A DNA stretch of 64,000 nt from Kappaphycus alvarezii (lineage: Eukaryota > Rhodophyta > Florideophyceae > Gigartinales > Solieriaceae). This document shows, in pieces, positions 45,061 through 55,700 of the stretch. Where the stretch lies: the NCBI GenBank assembly GCA_002205965.3, contig NADL03000471.1, positions 1,798,001-1,862,000 of the forward strand, in the 5' to 3' direction. The translations under genes and the position numbers were made by a program. The notes under the pieces were generated by a model. The model ran no database searches. It was not told where the DNA came from and saw only the letters and a list, made by a program, of their open reading frames with translations. Each line of letters starts with the position of its first letter. The stretch's first letter is position 1.

Positions 45061-45397
45061 GCGACTGGATAGAACCGATAAAAAAGCGTTGCACTAATCC
45101 GTTGGAACGAAGTTGTTGAATTTTAAAAAAAGTTTCTTAGATGTCAAAGTTAAATTGGTTTGACTCCGGTCTCGATCACCGTGCATTGCAATAATCGCAG
45201 ACGGTCTGCGCCAACGCATATTGTAATTTCAAAAAGGCAGTATAAATAATTTCCTAGTTGGTAAAATTCAACTCTGATTCAGAGCCACTTGTTGAAATAC
45301 TCAATGGCAGAGGAAAGTACGGTACTGAACGGTCTGTCTACCAGGAAAGAAAAGCTGAGTAATTCTGTAAGCTGTATATCCATGATATACACAACTG

Positions 45398-45441
45398 CTG
45401 CACTGTACTGAACTGAACAGTGCTGTACTGTACAACGCTGT
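45398..45441. repeat. TACTG/CAGTA motif cluster 1
   Basis: Repeated CTGTACTG, GAACTGAACAGTG and CTGTACTGTACA blocks. Comparable clusters lie on the other side of the FG-GAP pseudogene and at 23.5, 26.5, 52.1 and 60.0 kb. Confidence 0.6.
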
Positions 45442-45442
45442 G

Positions 45443-45892
45443 CTATAGGGTACCCCTTATTTTTTGAAAAAATAAATGAGGGGCACATATGTTAGATGCA
45501 TGAACCTTACCCTTCCAGGAGTGGACACTTGTGATTGGAGAATACTCGTAATCTATCATAAGTGTACAGTTTAGCATGGAACTGTACACCAATGAAGTGG
45601 GCACTTTTGTATTGTTCTCTGTATCATACAATATGGTTACAGTGTCACGTGGCGGGACACTAGATTGCTTAGTGTTGTTTATCAATAGACGCCCTCGTCC
45701 ATTTGCAGTCCAGACCTCAGAAAAAAACGGCTGGTGTGTTGCGGACATGATTACTACTTTCTTCATTTCATAGGAGCATAATGACCTTTCATGGTCCCCA
45801 AGCAGACCGCTGTAAAACCCAACGTATGAAACTGTATTGTTACATTGATTCGGGCTCGACAGTTCCATTATTATGAATCTATTTTCATGCAC
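45443..45892 (-). CDS. Unidentified 149-codon minus-strand frame
   Basis: This is among the longer uninterrupted frames outside the clear elements. The peptide starts at an ATG near 45892, is rich in Ser/Thr/Asn with potential N-glycosylation sites and two Cys in its first third, and ends near the TACTG cluster. No domain was recognised. It lies divergent to the FG-GAP/ASPIC pseudogene. It could be an exon, a decayed gene or chance. Confidence 0.25.
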   Translation of the reverse strand: MHENRFIIMELSSPNQCNNTVSYVGFYSGLLGDHERSLCSYEMKKVVIMSATHQPFFSEVWTANGRGRLLINNTKQSSVPPRDTVTILYDTENNTKVPTSLVYSSMLNCTLMIDYEYSPITSVHSWKGKVHASNICAPHLFFQKIRGTL

Positions 45893-46217
45893 CTGTCGTT
45901 GAGACTAACAGAAAGCAAATCACAAGCTATGGACGGATTATCAAATCATGGGCGTTATTTCCTTGCAATCCTGCTCGACAACTACACGAGCCTTTATTTG
46001 GGGCCAATGCTCTCGTCGTTCAGAGCGTCTGCCCTAATGCCTTCCAGTGACACATTTAGGCCATGGGAGCACCACTGTCATGAAGAATTTTCGGTTTCAT
46101 AAACCCATCCCACAAACGTCTCTACATCGCAGGTTGCCGCGAGGACTGGACGGTGGATTTACATTTTGTCCCTAGCGGTGCATACTTTCACTAATCAGCC
46201 CGGAAAACAACGCTCGT

Positions 46218-47760
46218 CCTCAACTATCATGAGCTCTCTTTCCTTCTTGCGTTCACAGCATGCGTCTTATTTCGAGCTACATTTGTCTATGCCGGTTATC
46301 TTTTTCGAATGTGGCAGCAACTTCCGGTCTTTCAACAAGCCGAATAAGTTACAAGTTTGGGGGGCCATGCGTCGCAGACCTAGATGGCGATGGATACTAC
46401 GATCTACTGCTATCCTATCATAAGGGGCAAAATGCAGGTTTACTTTGGAAACGCGAACGGAACGTTCACACTTTCACCCTTTGTACATCCGTATTTTGAT
46501 ATCCACGGTGTTAATGTTGCGCAACGAACGGCACGGTCCCCCGAGAGAATCTTATCCATTTCACTCGGTGGAGGTACTGGGGGCAACTTAAAGAGAGCCC
46601 TCATCTACACCGTTACCCGTGATCGCGTGTTTCGTAACATTACAACAAAGTATGGATTGGGAAAGGTAAGGACCCGGGGAAGGATCACTGTGTATATGGA
46701 TCTTACACCCGGCTTGCCGAGACGAAATAGAGGTGGACCAGACTTGCTGGTTGTCAGCTACCTTGGAACACCGCAAACGGTCTAGGCAGTTCGCGTATCA
46801 ATTTAATGGTACCGGATACGTTGCGCAGGGTTCCGGTCTTTGAGGATGAACTAAGAGGGCGGGTGAAGTTACTGACATCGACGGTGATGGACAAATGGAG
46901 ATTATTAGCATTCGGGAGTTGCAGTTTTACAAGTTGGTTGGTTTTTCTCGTTTAAGGATATAACGCCTGATGTCATGCCGATTCCGTTTCGAAAAAGGGA
47001 CCCATCGTTTAGGAATGCTGCGGTTACGGAGATCGACTTTGACAATGATGGTGACTTTGATCTTTACGTAGCCAGGACGAACCGGACGATTATCACCAAT
47101 AGACCACCGTACGCGGTGGGCACAACAACCGATCTACTGCTACGCAACGACAATGGAAAATATGTAAATGCGACCCAGGGAAGTGGCATCCCAAGTCGCA
47201 CCAACAGTGTAGGAGTGACTGCCGGAGATTTCAACAACGATGGATACATGGACTTGCTGGTAATTCAATGGAAGGACCGGACTTTTTCTTAATCAATAAT
47301 GGAAATGGTACGTTTCAAAAAGTTAGCGGGATCATCCCGAAACCCGGAGGCAGGGTGGGAAATCACGCCGTGGCAGTGGACTACAACCTGGATGGCAGGC
47401 TTGACGCGGTTGTGGGACATGGGGCTCCCGATACAATCATAGGACCGTATTTGCTAATGAAGAACACAATGTCAATGTCTGGGCGGGCAAACTACCTTCT
47501 CGTCCGAGTCGCAACTCACCTACTCTAACAAGGACTGCACTTCACGCATTAATCACGCTTGAGGTGAATGGGAAAAAGATGGTAAGACACGTCGGGTCAG
47601 CGGGGCGCAAGCTGGTGGCGGGTCGTATTTGGATACAGTGCACTTTGGTTTGGGAAGTGCAAAGGAAGTGTATCGGGTCATAGTGCGATGGACAGACATG
47701 ACATCGAAAACCGTGTGGAAGGTTAAGGCAAACCAGTTGATTACAGTCGGAAGAAATTGA
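46218..47760 (+). pseudogene. FG-GAP/VCBS repeat and ASPIC/UnbV protein (CRTAC1-like)
   Basis: A hydrophobic ELSFLLAFTACVLF stretch near 46230 suggests a signal peptide. Five calcium-binding FG-GAP loops follow: DLDGDGYYDLLL (46377), DIDGDGQMEII (about 46874), DFDNDGDFDLYV (about 47036), DFNNDGYMDLLV (about 47229) and DYNLDGRLDAVV (about 47380). The end is an ASPIC/UnbV domain with HVGSAG, then SYLDTVHFGLGSAKEVYRV and a closing NQLITVGRN before TGA 47758-47760. Members are secreted beta-propeller proteins, like animal CRTAC1 and bacterial homologues. At least five frame changes break the reading (near 46425, 46785, 46840, 47275, 47525), so it is a pseudogene unless the assembly is faulty. It is the only non-transposon gene recognised here. 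Confidence 0.8.
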
Positions 47761-47947
47761 TCCCTGGTAGTTGATTCGGAGCGCAGCTGTCACTTTACTC
47801 GGAATGTTCGGGAATGCAAGTTGAACACCACCCGGAAGTGTCTCCGTAAGAACTTACAGAATAGAGTCTACCATACGAGGCAATGTGGAGTTGACATCAT
47901 CTGCAAATCAGGTTTACCCCCCGAAGCATTTTTGGCAAATTTGTGCA

Positions 47948-48325
47948 TGGCGCAGTACAGTACAGTACAGTACAAAAAAACACGTGTTGCTTTTGTACAG
48001 TAATATTGGAATGGACTGTGTCGTACTGGTCTAAACTGTACTGTACATCGTGCGGGTGATCCGAGCGTAGAAATATCACGAGTGAGGCACCGAATTCAGG
48101 GATCAATACTGTACTGTACAGTATGGTAGCTAGTGATACAATACTGTAGTTTCTGTTTGGAAAAACTGAAATCATACGCATATTGTAGCTTGTCCATTTG
48201 TACTTGCTATCTCCACAAGCAAGCACTGTGCTGCAGGCCCAAAAGTTTCTAGGCTAGATACAGTTTACCGTGAAGTTACTGTACTCTGCAGTAGTGCTCC
48301 TCCAGTACAGTACAGCGCAGTACTG
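47948..48325. repeat. TACTG/CAGTA motif clusters 2-4
   Basis: Four tandem CAGTA units at 47953-47973, CTGTACTGTACA near 48037, ACTGTACTGTACAGTA near 48107, and CCAGTACAGTACAGCGCAGT near 48302. The motif is self-complementary (GTACAGTAC / GTACTGTAC), so each cluster can fold on itself. Confidence 0.65.
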
Positions 48326-48849
48326 TAACGTTGTTCATTCTTTGATTACTTAAATCACAGGGGCCTTGAGCCGGCTTTTTAAGGTAATTTCAGAGGTATT
48401 ACTGCGCACCCTATAGGATATTCCGGGCCACAACCGACAATGTCTTTCAAACATTAAATCACCCCACATTTTCCCCACAAGATATCCGTTGTAGCAAAAA
48501 CATTCGATCAACAAGAGCAAATGCGTGCCAAGAACCCAAGCATGATGATAATCCTAAAAAGTCACAGAGAATAGACAGGTTGAGTGGAATAGCGTACGAG
48601 GGAGGGCCGGTGGAAGAGAAGTAGACGTGTCGAAGACGACTTTGGTGCTGTAGGGTGGTCAACCCAGGCCTTACGTACGGACCTGATGATTTCCCAGGAC
48701 ATAGGGCACACTCGGCTGTTGGCTCGATACTTACCGTAGTATCGTCACTAGCGTTCACAGACACGTGTACACCACGCTAAGGTCCAAAGTACCCTCGCAG
48801 ATGCGCATCCGACTAGCCTACCCTTGCTAGCTGCGCGAAAAACAACGAA
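48326..48849. other. Spacer between motif clusters and DIRS-like element A
   Basis: It contains a 101-codon minus frame (48764-48459) without a recognised motif. No clear end of the DIRS-like element was seen. Confidence 0.25.
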
Positions 48850-49906
48850 GAGACTAGGGTGATCGCAATACTTCCGTCGAAATAGACCCAGAACATAGCC
48901 TCAGGCTGCCAATCCATGCCCTGCATGGTCCATGCACGGGAGAACTGCAAATTAACCAAATAATTCAAGGCACCAAAGCACAAGCTGTGTGATCAGTACT
49001 AAAACCATCTGGGAGTGAGATATGCAGGATCCCCAACACCGTCCTAAATGCATCTCCCAGATCCGCGGACCCTAACGCTTCGCTCGCGGGCAGATTGCAC
49101 AAGACAGCACTCTCCGGGCGTATCGATTCCCATCTGATCAGGACTGAATGCGGTCGTCCCGCAAGCGGTCAGGCAAGATTGGCAGGATAAGTGAGAAGCG
49201 ACAGGATAGTAGTTAGCTTTCCCCTTCGGTGATTGAGCGCAACGCTGATCTCTCCATCCACGAGCAATGTGACCTGGCCCAGTGCGACATGGGCGAAGGT
49301 AATGGCGCGGCACAGGAAGGGGTAACAAAAAACCAAAGTAGCGCAGCGACCCAAGATATGGTGGTCCTGTGTCTGGGTGCCGAGCTGAATTACCCGCAGC
49401 ATGATACAGACCGGCACGCCAGCACTGAATTCATGAGATCCTGCGGCATGATCAACATTCTTCCCGTACGCGGGAAGGAGGCTGGAGACGAGTCGCTTTT
49501 TTATCGGGGAGGCAAAGCAGGCTTCTTCATGGTGTCTTTATATGGTTAAGATGTACTGCCTGGCAGACTGAGGTCCGACTCTCTCTTACAAGGATAGGTA
49601 CCCAATGTACGCTAAGAAGTTCCCTTACCGAGCAGGCAAGGCACAGTGCCCCTCCTCATCTCAAAAGTCGATCCACCGCTGCAGCTGAGTCGAACTTTTC
49701 CGCAAAGTACTCCCGGCACAGCCGTACTCCGGTAAAAGTGACGATGTCTTTTCCACTGATTCTCGGTCAAACCCCTGGCGACTCTTCAACCCAGTCTGCG
49801 CTAGTACCACTGCCATTATCCTGTGATCCCACTCTACCGTAATCATCCTCCGCAACCACCACTGTCCACCGCCTGTTGATGCGATTTTTTCCCTCGAGCA
49901 TCCCAT
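48850..49906 (-). pseudogene. Probable tyrosine recombinase (element A)
   Basis: The end of frame 49906-49661 (STLRKSSTQLQRWIDF) resembles the SAM-like N-terminal domain (S-T-x-x-x-Y-x-x-x-x-x-x-W), followed in another frame by a GNFLAYIGYLSL block. Frame 49417-49169 has CATLVFCYPFLCRAITFAHV, matching the recombinase box-I helix with its catalytic Arg, then LVDGEISVALNHRRGKLT where the beta strand and Lys should lie. The box II H-x-x-R and the Tyr were not identified with confidence. Confidence 0.45.
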
Positions 49907-49968
49907 GCTCGCTCCTAAAATAGACCACGTGTAAGCTGAGCGAGCGCAAGCGCGTATATCAAGCTTTA

Positions 49969-50881
49969 TCAGGCCACTTCGGCGCGAAAACTAACCCTTG
50001 CCCCTTCCTCACATCCAAATTTCGCACCAACAATGGTAGTATGTCGAACGGCGGGTTCCACAGTCACGCTCGCCCTTCCCCTTAGTCCTCCTCCATTTGC
50101 GTCCGCAGAAACTTCTCCCGCGCCAAACGCTTCTCTCCTAGCGGCCGATCCCGGAACATCACCTCGTCCAACTCGTACTCCTCCTGTATCGTGAGTCAGC
50201 CGGGCGTCCCCTGGATTCAAAGTCCTTGCAAATGCGTCTAAAAAGCGATTTACCGCAGAGAGGGTCCACCACGCTTCTCTACCAACCCTGAGGGCCCTCA
50301 TCAGAACCTTTGACTTCCACAACTCGACCATGATTGGACGTGATGCGGAAACAATCTCGTTCAATACATACACCACTGCCTGATTAACGTTATGAACCAA
50401 GAGACGCCGAACGCGGAGGTTCGACGCGTATTCGGAGAAGTTTCGCTGGAGCAGGAGGCGAACCGCGAGCAATTCCCGCAAAGTGATCGGTTCCGCGCGG
50501 TCGCTCAACTCCCAGAAAACATGAACCTCCCCAAACTCAGCAACTTGCCTCTCTCGTCGCAGCCCAAAGTTCCGCTGTAGCCCACGTCCGATGCATTGCT
50601 GTGAATAGCCATTCCGGTGGCAGCCTTACCAGATTTTTAACACCGCCCCTGGCCAGTAAACGTCAATAAACCAGATTCCACAGTAATTGCCGACACGAAG
50701 TAACCCTTGTTGCATCTCTTACCGCCCACATTACCCTCGAAATCGCTTTTGAAGCCCAAATATGAGACGGGGGTTGAGTCTCCGGACCCCTGCTGGGGTT
50801 TCAGCCCGCAAAAGACCTCCCTGATGGACGCTCTGCGTCCTTCCATCTCCCTACTACTAGACCAGCGGAGCGTTTGACATA
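49969..50881 (-). pseudogene. DIRS-like RNase H (element A)
   Basis: The 179-codon minus frame 50508-49969 contains PITLRELLAVRLLL, VHNVNQAVVYVLNEIVSASR, IMVELWKSKVLMRALRV and SAVNRFLDAFARTLNPGD. These correspond to the DIRS-type RNase H pattern of a helix with the catalytic Glu, a D-N-x-A-V strand, and the S-A-V-N-R-F-A-D-A-L-S-R-T end. The first catalytic strand (T-D-A) should lie in 50880-50640 but is poorly preserved. The frame then continues with unrelated acidic sequence. Confidence 0.7.
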
Positions 50882-51810
50882 CTACGAGTTCGTCGTTGCA
50901 CCCTCCCGCTCGGCTCGGGTTCGTTGCAGAATTTGACGTCTCTTCATTCGCTCCGCAAGTCGTCGCTCCGATATCGACATATCGAAGGAAAGTGGGCTTT
51001 TGTACAAGCGGGTAATCAGATGGTCGAAGGCAAGTGAAACGCAAACTCCGCACAAACGGCGAAGCAACTTGCACGGAAACAAGCAGAGCTTTCGCTGCGC
51101 CAATGCTAGAAGCTTCCGCACCATCCTCCGAACCTTCGCAATCTTTCCTTCTTCCACGTACAATCTCATTGATCGGTATCCACCCAAACTCTAAAATGCT
51201 TCAGCTTCTTGGACCCCTCCCATGCCCCTTTCTCTGGATTTCGAACAATACGGAGACTTCGAAACAATCCACCCATTACCTCCCTCGTACAATTATACTT
51301 CATCGCTGCTCGCTTTCCGTCTTTCTCTTTAAGCACCCTGCGATGTAGTAGCACAGCTTGCCGACGGCAAGGAGAAATGGGGTTGGAAGAGCGGGGGTAA
51401 TTACTTGGACGACTGGACGGTATAATTGTCCTCTGAGTTGTAAGGCGGACCGTAGTCCGCGGAATGCTAGAAACTTGGTATTGGTCGATTCCAAAGAAAC
51501 GTAGACACCAGGGGTGTAATACTGGACAAAGAAGATATAGTATTGGGTCAGCTGTGCTGAATATCTCCTTTGGAGATAAAGATGACGTCACCAACGACAA
51601 CTTTGAAGTTCCTAATTGTATATAGACGCAGGAGTCCGGGGCGCCAAGCGTGAGGTAATATCACAAGCAAACAACGAAATGGGTACTGTAATATTGGATA
51701 GAGGGGAGAAACAGAAAGGGGACCCGGGTAGATAAACGTGGCTATAGCCAAAGTTGCCGTTGGCAAGGTTCTGCAAAGGCGGAAGTTGGGAGTCAAGTTC
51801 AGAGCCAACA
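50882..51810 (-). pseudogene. DIRS-like reverse transcriptase (element A)
   Basis: Read across frames: FKVVVGDVIFISKGDIQ near 51590, where motif A should be, a LHPWCLRFFGID block, then KFLAFRGLRSALQL (usual Q-F-x-x-L-P-F-G-L-R-S-A-P). The catalytic Y-x-D-D position near 51365 reads CYYIAG and is lost. NPEKGAWEGSKKLKHFRVWV follows, and frame 51187-50882 carries KIAKVRRMVRKLL and LRRLCGVCVSLAF, a thumb motif characteristic of DIRS-type RTs. At least three frame changes are needed. Confidence 0.65.
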
Positions 51811-52739
51811 GCGGGGTAGCTGTATACTCTGGGGCTCTAGTGGCCTGGTAGGTATGAATAATAGGTAACTAGGTTAGGGTTATCTACGACGGCGGGTGAG
51901 TGAAGTTAGGATCGGCCAAGTTAGGGAGATCCAAGTTACAGATAAGTAAATTCGACACTTGGCCCAATAGGTGCCTTTCAAATATCAGGTCCAATTTGGG
52001 TGCCGAGTGGTCCAGATTACAAGCACTCAAGCCCCATCGGGTGGGTATACAGTACCAAAAATAATAGTGGGGGACAAAAGAAAATTGCCCTTACTGTACT
52101 GTACAGTGCCTGCTGGTTAGTAGTGAATCAGATCAAAAAAGATCACCAAAATCAGGTCTGCCGATGGCAGTACAGTGTGAGTGCCCATTGCACTACATAC
52201 ACACACACACGTGTACACTACGTGTACGGTATACTGAAGCACTACAATATTGTATTGTGTCTATTCTGAGCAATGAAACGAATTTCTTGACGGAATGGTG
52301 CTGTGTCAGATACTCAGTGTCCACTTCTACGCAAGTGTCAACGTAGTAAATAGCCCTAGATTAGAAACAAACGCCTACCAAACAGTACAATCCGTCCCCA
52401 CCCAGTACGTTCAGAACATTGTTCAACTGTACGTTTCGTAATTAGTGGCAAAATATCATACCACCGAGAGAGAGGCATGAAGTTGGCGTGCCAAAGGGGG
52501 AAGGGATGGAAAAAGAGAGAAATACTAGAGACTCCTCGCCACTGACCCTTGCACGCTCTCTTTTATACACGAGTGAGCGCCAGCGACCCACGTCGACACG
52601 TGCGCATCTTGTAGCACCACCTTGTGGGATCGCCCTCGCTATTCGCTGTAATTCGTTTCATGTGTACAAACACGTGTAAACAACACGAAACTTCCAAACC
52701 GGAGTGCAACGAACACCAAGGAACCGGAAAAAAAGTTTA
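51811..52739. other. Spacer between the two DIRS-like elements
   Basis: It holds TACTG-type motifs (for example ACTGTACTGTACAGTGCC at about 52093) and a short (CA)n run near 52199. A GGAAGTTGGGAGTCAAGTTC segment near 51781 resembles the hairpin of the gypsy LTR. No gene was recognised. The ends of both DIRS-like elements should lie here. Confidence 0.3.
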
Positions 52740-53560
52740 TCGATGTCGAAGGCAGTGGGAAAATGGAAACGGCCGCAGATGCGGGCTAAAGCGGTGGTGG
52801 GCCAAAAAAACCAGAAAGATGGCACGGAAGTGCGAAAAGTGCGATCAAAGTACAGAATGGGCAATTGAAGACTAAATGGCGCCTATTTAAATCGAGACTT
52901 GTGCGATTATAATGGAATTTCAAGTAAAAATAGTTCGGTGTGCGCACCAGTTTGCAGAGAATGAGAGGTATATCTCCCGGCAGGAGGAGCTTGGATATCA
53001 AATGGTAATAGGAAGCACTGTAGGGGACGGTTGATTGCTTGTGGTCGCCATTGGTAAGGTTCACCAGGGTGGGAGAAGAAACTGGTATGCAAAACTCGAT
53101 AATCATGACAGCAGGCGAACAGATCTAGGGGAAGAAAAAGTAGCGATGCGATAATGGAAAAGAAGCTGCTTATGATTGAAGGCTCGCCCTTTACAGACTG
53201 ACGCTCGAACGAATACAACGCCACCTTTAATCCACATGTTAGATGTTTCAAGGGATGCCACAGAGCTGTTCCTCAAGCCGTTGAAACAAAACGCGAAAAA
53301 AGTAGCCGCACAGTCTCTCATAAAGCTTGGACTCGACGATTTTATAACCAGTCCCCAAATGCGCTGAACATGACTCGCACTTATACTGCACAGGAAAATT
53401 TCCTGCGTAATTTGCTTCTTCCCATTTTCGATAAGCTCTAATGACAGTATCAAAAAATGGAAAGGACTGTACATGGTGTCTAGTCACCAGCAGGTGCATT
53501 TGGCGAACGGCGGAGAGATACTGGGAATCCATCTGCTGTTCACGAGCCCGTGGTAAGATT
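52740..53560 (-). pseudogene. Tyrosine recombinase (element B)
   Basis: DIRS-type elements integrate with this enzyme instead of a DDE integrase. SAM-like part: SQYLSAVRQMHLLV near 53525. Core: RDCAATFFAFCFNGLRNSSV with the box-I Arg at 53271-53273, then SVCKGRAFNHKQLL (strand with the catalytic Lys). In another frame comes YTSHSLQTGAHTELFLLEIP, box II, with His at 52961-52963 and the Arg of H-x-x-R changed to Gln at 52952-52954. In a third frame comes PILYFDRTFRTSVPSFW, with the nucleophile Tyr at 52850-52852. The order and spacing fit a tyrosine recombinase; the Gln and frame changes show it is dead. Confidence 0.78.
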
Positions 53561-53988
53561 CTTATTCCATTTAAAGCCAGCCAATGAACGCTTCAACATG
53601 TCCCTCTGTGACAGAGAGAGAAATTACTCCATCGGCAACTCAAATTCCAAACAAGCAGCTCATTGAGATTTGCGGGAGGCAGTGGTCCTCTCGCTACAAG
53701 CAAAATACTCTACCAAAGCGGCAGAAATGCGTGCAATGGAAGTGATGCCGGCAACTTCAACGACACACGGGGCACTGATTTTCCCACTGCTTAAATTATA
53801 GCTGCAAAGCGCGTCGTGATAGGTTGATCTTTAGTTAAAAGAGCCGCCATGACGGATTGAACTTCCTCTGCGCACTTAAAATCTTCTGTGGAGGGTCTGT
53901 TAGCCGCTCCACCCTCGACGCCATTCAAAGAGCGGCTTTGCGCCGTGGCTTTTGAGGCAAGTCTGGTATTAGAAGGATAGGCGGTGCC

Positions 53989-54400
53989 TTAGTTCTCGCA
54001 ATCTTGATCACGGTCGTTTTGATCAGATCCACAAGCTTTCAGAGCAGGCGGACGTCCTCCACACTCTATTCTGATTCCAGCTCTCTGCGAAGATACGATG
54101 GCGGCTCGCCGAGTAGTCGAAACTTGAAAAAGTCTACGGATGCCTTCATAACATCCACGACGGAACGCCGCTGCAGCTTCCGGATCTACAAGTATCCGCG
54201 GGGAATCGTCGTGACAATCTGTCGTGAACTGGTTGACAGCTAATGGTATCCACCCTGGTTTGATCCGAATCCTAAGTGGATCCAGAACCAGCTTTAATCG
54301 CCGCAGCTCCTGAATCATAGGCAGAATCGCAGAAACGAAACTGTTGGCAATACGTAAGACTACCTGGTTTTCGATATGCTACAGCAAGTTTTTAATACCC
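53989..54400 (-). pseudogene. DIRS-like RNase H C-terminus (element B)
   Basis: HIENQVVLRIANSFVSA at about 54380-54330 (usual D-N-x-A-V ... I-N-S-x-S-A-S) runs into frame 54318-53989: MIQELRRLKLVLDPLRIRI and PGWIPLAVNQFTTD, matching the RNase H end seen in element A (M-x-E-L-R-R-L-K ... W-I-P-S-A-V-N-R-F-A-D). The remaining C-terminal part is Arg/Ala-rich and may be linker. Confidence 0.7.
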
Positions 54401-54518
54401 TGCTTGCGTACCTCGCTTACGACGAGCCTGTATAGGAAACGCCGAGTCCCCTTGATTTCTCACCGAGATGTGGATGTAGCTCGATCTCTCCAGCTCTATA
54501 CGCCTCGATACGACCACA

Positions 54519-55470
54519 TTACTGCAAAGCCAGGACTGGTTTAGTCGATGTTGGAGGCTCCGCCATAAACCATATCCGCTGCGTCGGAGTTAACGGCACC
54601 TTGCGCACCTGGGGGAATAATCGGGCATCTTTACATCCCTTTGGTTGATAGCTTACGCCAAAAAGCGCAAATCTAGCACCAACTGACGGAAAAGACGGCA
54701 TCGACCCCGAACATCGCTTTGCCGCTTCGATAGCATATCCCAGTATATAGACTGTGTGTAAAACAGGGATCAAAGCATTTCCAACTATAGCGACACATAT
54801 GTACCGTAGAACCTTGCCATATCGGGTACCAAAACCAATCGGCGTCCCAAAAGCACCTATTTTGGCAAGTGTTCTTGCCAGCTGTTCAACTTTCTCCACT
54901 TTTTCGACCTGCCAGGAAAAACAGCATTCGTATGGTGTACACAGTAACGCCCAGATGTTCTACTAACGTGTTGCCGACCCACTCCCTTTGCCACTGTGGC
55001 GCTTGAGACTAAGATGATTCATTAGGCCAATAGTGGCTTTCCGCGCCCGAGAGCAGTCTTCAAGGCCAGCTTGTGTTCCATAAGGAGATAAGGCTACTGT
55101 GATATCATCGATATATGCCAGTATGAAGTACCCGTACGTTCGCAGTCATCGAGCAAATGGCAACATTTGCTGCGTAAACCACGGTGTCGATCGGCCCGAA
55201 CCAAACGGGAGAGCAAAAAATCTAGAGTAATGTCCGTTGTAACAGATTATGCTTCAATCACTCATAGCTGGATGCAGTCAAAGATTTCTGTCTCTTCTTT
55301 CAATGTTCAGAATAAAGAAAAAGTTTATTATTTGGATATTCATCGCAAATTATGGCAACGTTTGCATTCTGACGCTGACCTTGAGCCACCTCTTCGATGG
55401 AGAGATTTACGAGAAACCGGACCTTCCTCTTTTCCATTTTCTTACCACAATGTGAATGCCGAAGATATTG
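54519..55470 (-). pseudogene. DIRS-like reverse transcriptase (element B)
   Basis: Read on the minus strand: KMEKRKVRFLVNLSIEEVAQ at about 55440-55381 (usual G-K-x-R-L-x-x-N-L-R), a region where motif A has decayed, then FILAYIDDITVALSPYGTQA with an intact Y-I-D-D catalytic motif (YIDDI at 55101-55115), followed by GLEDCSRARKATIGLMNHLS. The frame 54899-54519 continues with KVEQLARTLAKIG and a long helical thumb, then a LTPT segment leading toward RNase H. Several frame changes make it a pseudogene. Confidence 0.7.
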
Positions 55471-55700
55471 TTGCTTCTTTTGCTCTCATTGCATCCTCAA
55501 CTGATATATCTTGATGTATTCTAGTTTTCCATCCAATGGCAGGATCGGTTTCCGCAAATGCAAAGTCTTCGACAGACTGCAGAATATCCCCGAAATCCCC
55601 CCCGTACCCCTTTAAGAAGTTCTCTACAGGGCGCTCATACACACCGAACTGGATGGCACAGCACATATATGCCGAGACACCTATCTCGCACCATGATTCT

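Larger units (their letters stand above)
48850..51810 (-). mobile_element. DIRS-like tyrosine-recombinase retroelement A, decayed
   Basis: Reading down the minus strand, RT, RNase H and then a tyrosine-recombinase-like domain occur in the order typical of DIRS-type elements, without a DDE integrase. The characteristic internal complementary or split direct repeats could not be located by eye. Confidence 0.6.
52740..55700 (-). mobile_element. DIRS-like tyrosine-recombinase retroelement B, decayed
   Basis: A second minus-strand set of RT, RNase H and tyrosine recombinase, in the same order and orientation as element A and about 3 kb away from it. The catalytic signatures are better preserved than in A. 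Frameshifts separate all domains. No terminal repeats were located by eye. Confidence 0.72.

Noticed and set aside
49229..49549. 106-codon plus-strand frame
   Set aside because: It is antisense to the recombinase-like minus frame 49417-49169, which shows a motif; the plus frame shows none.
55167..55514. 115-codon plus-strand frame
   Set aside because: The minus strand of the same DNA carries DIRS-type RT blocks (KRKVRFLVNL and, nearby, YIDDI), so the plus frame is a shadow.
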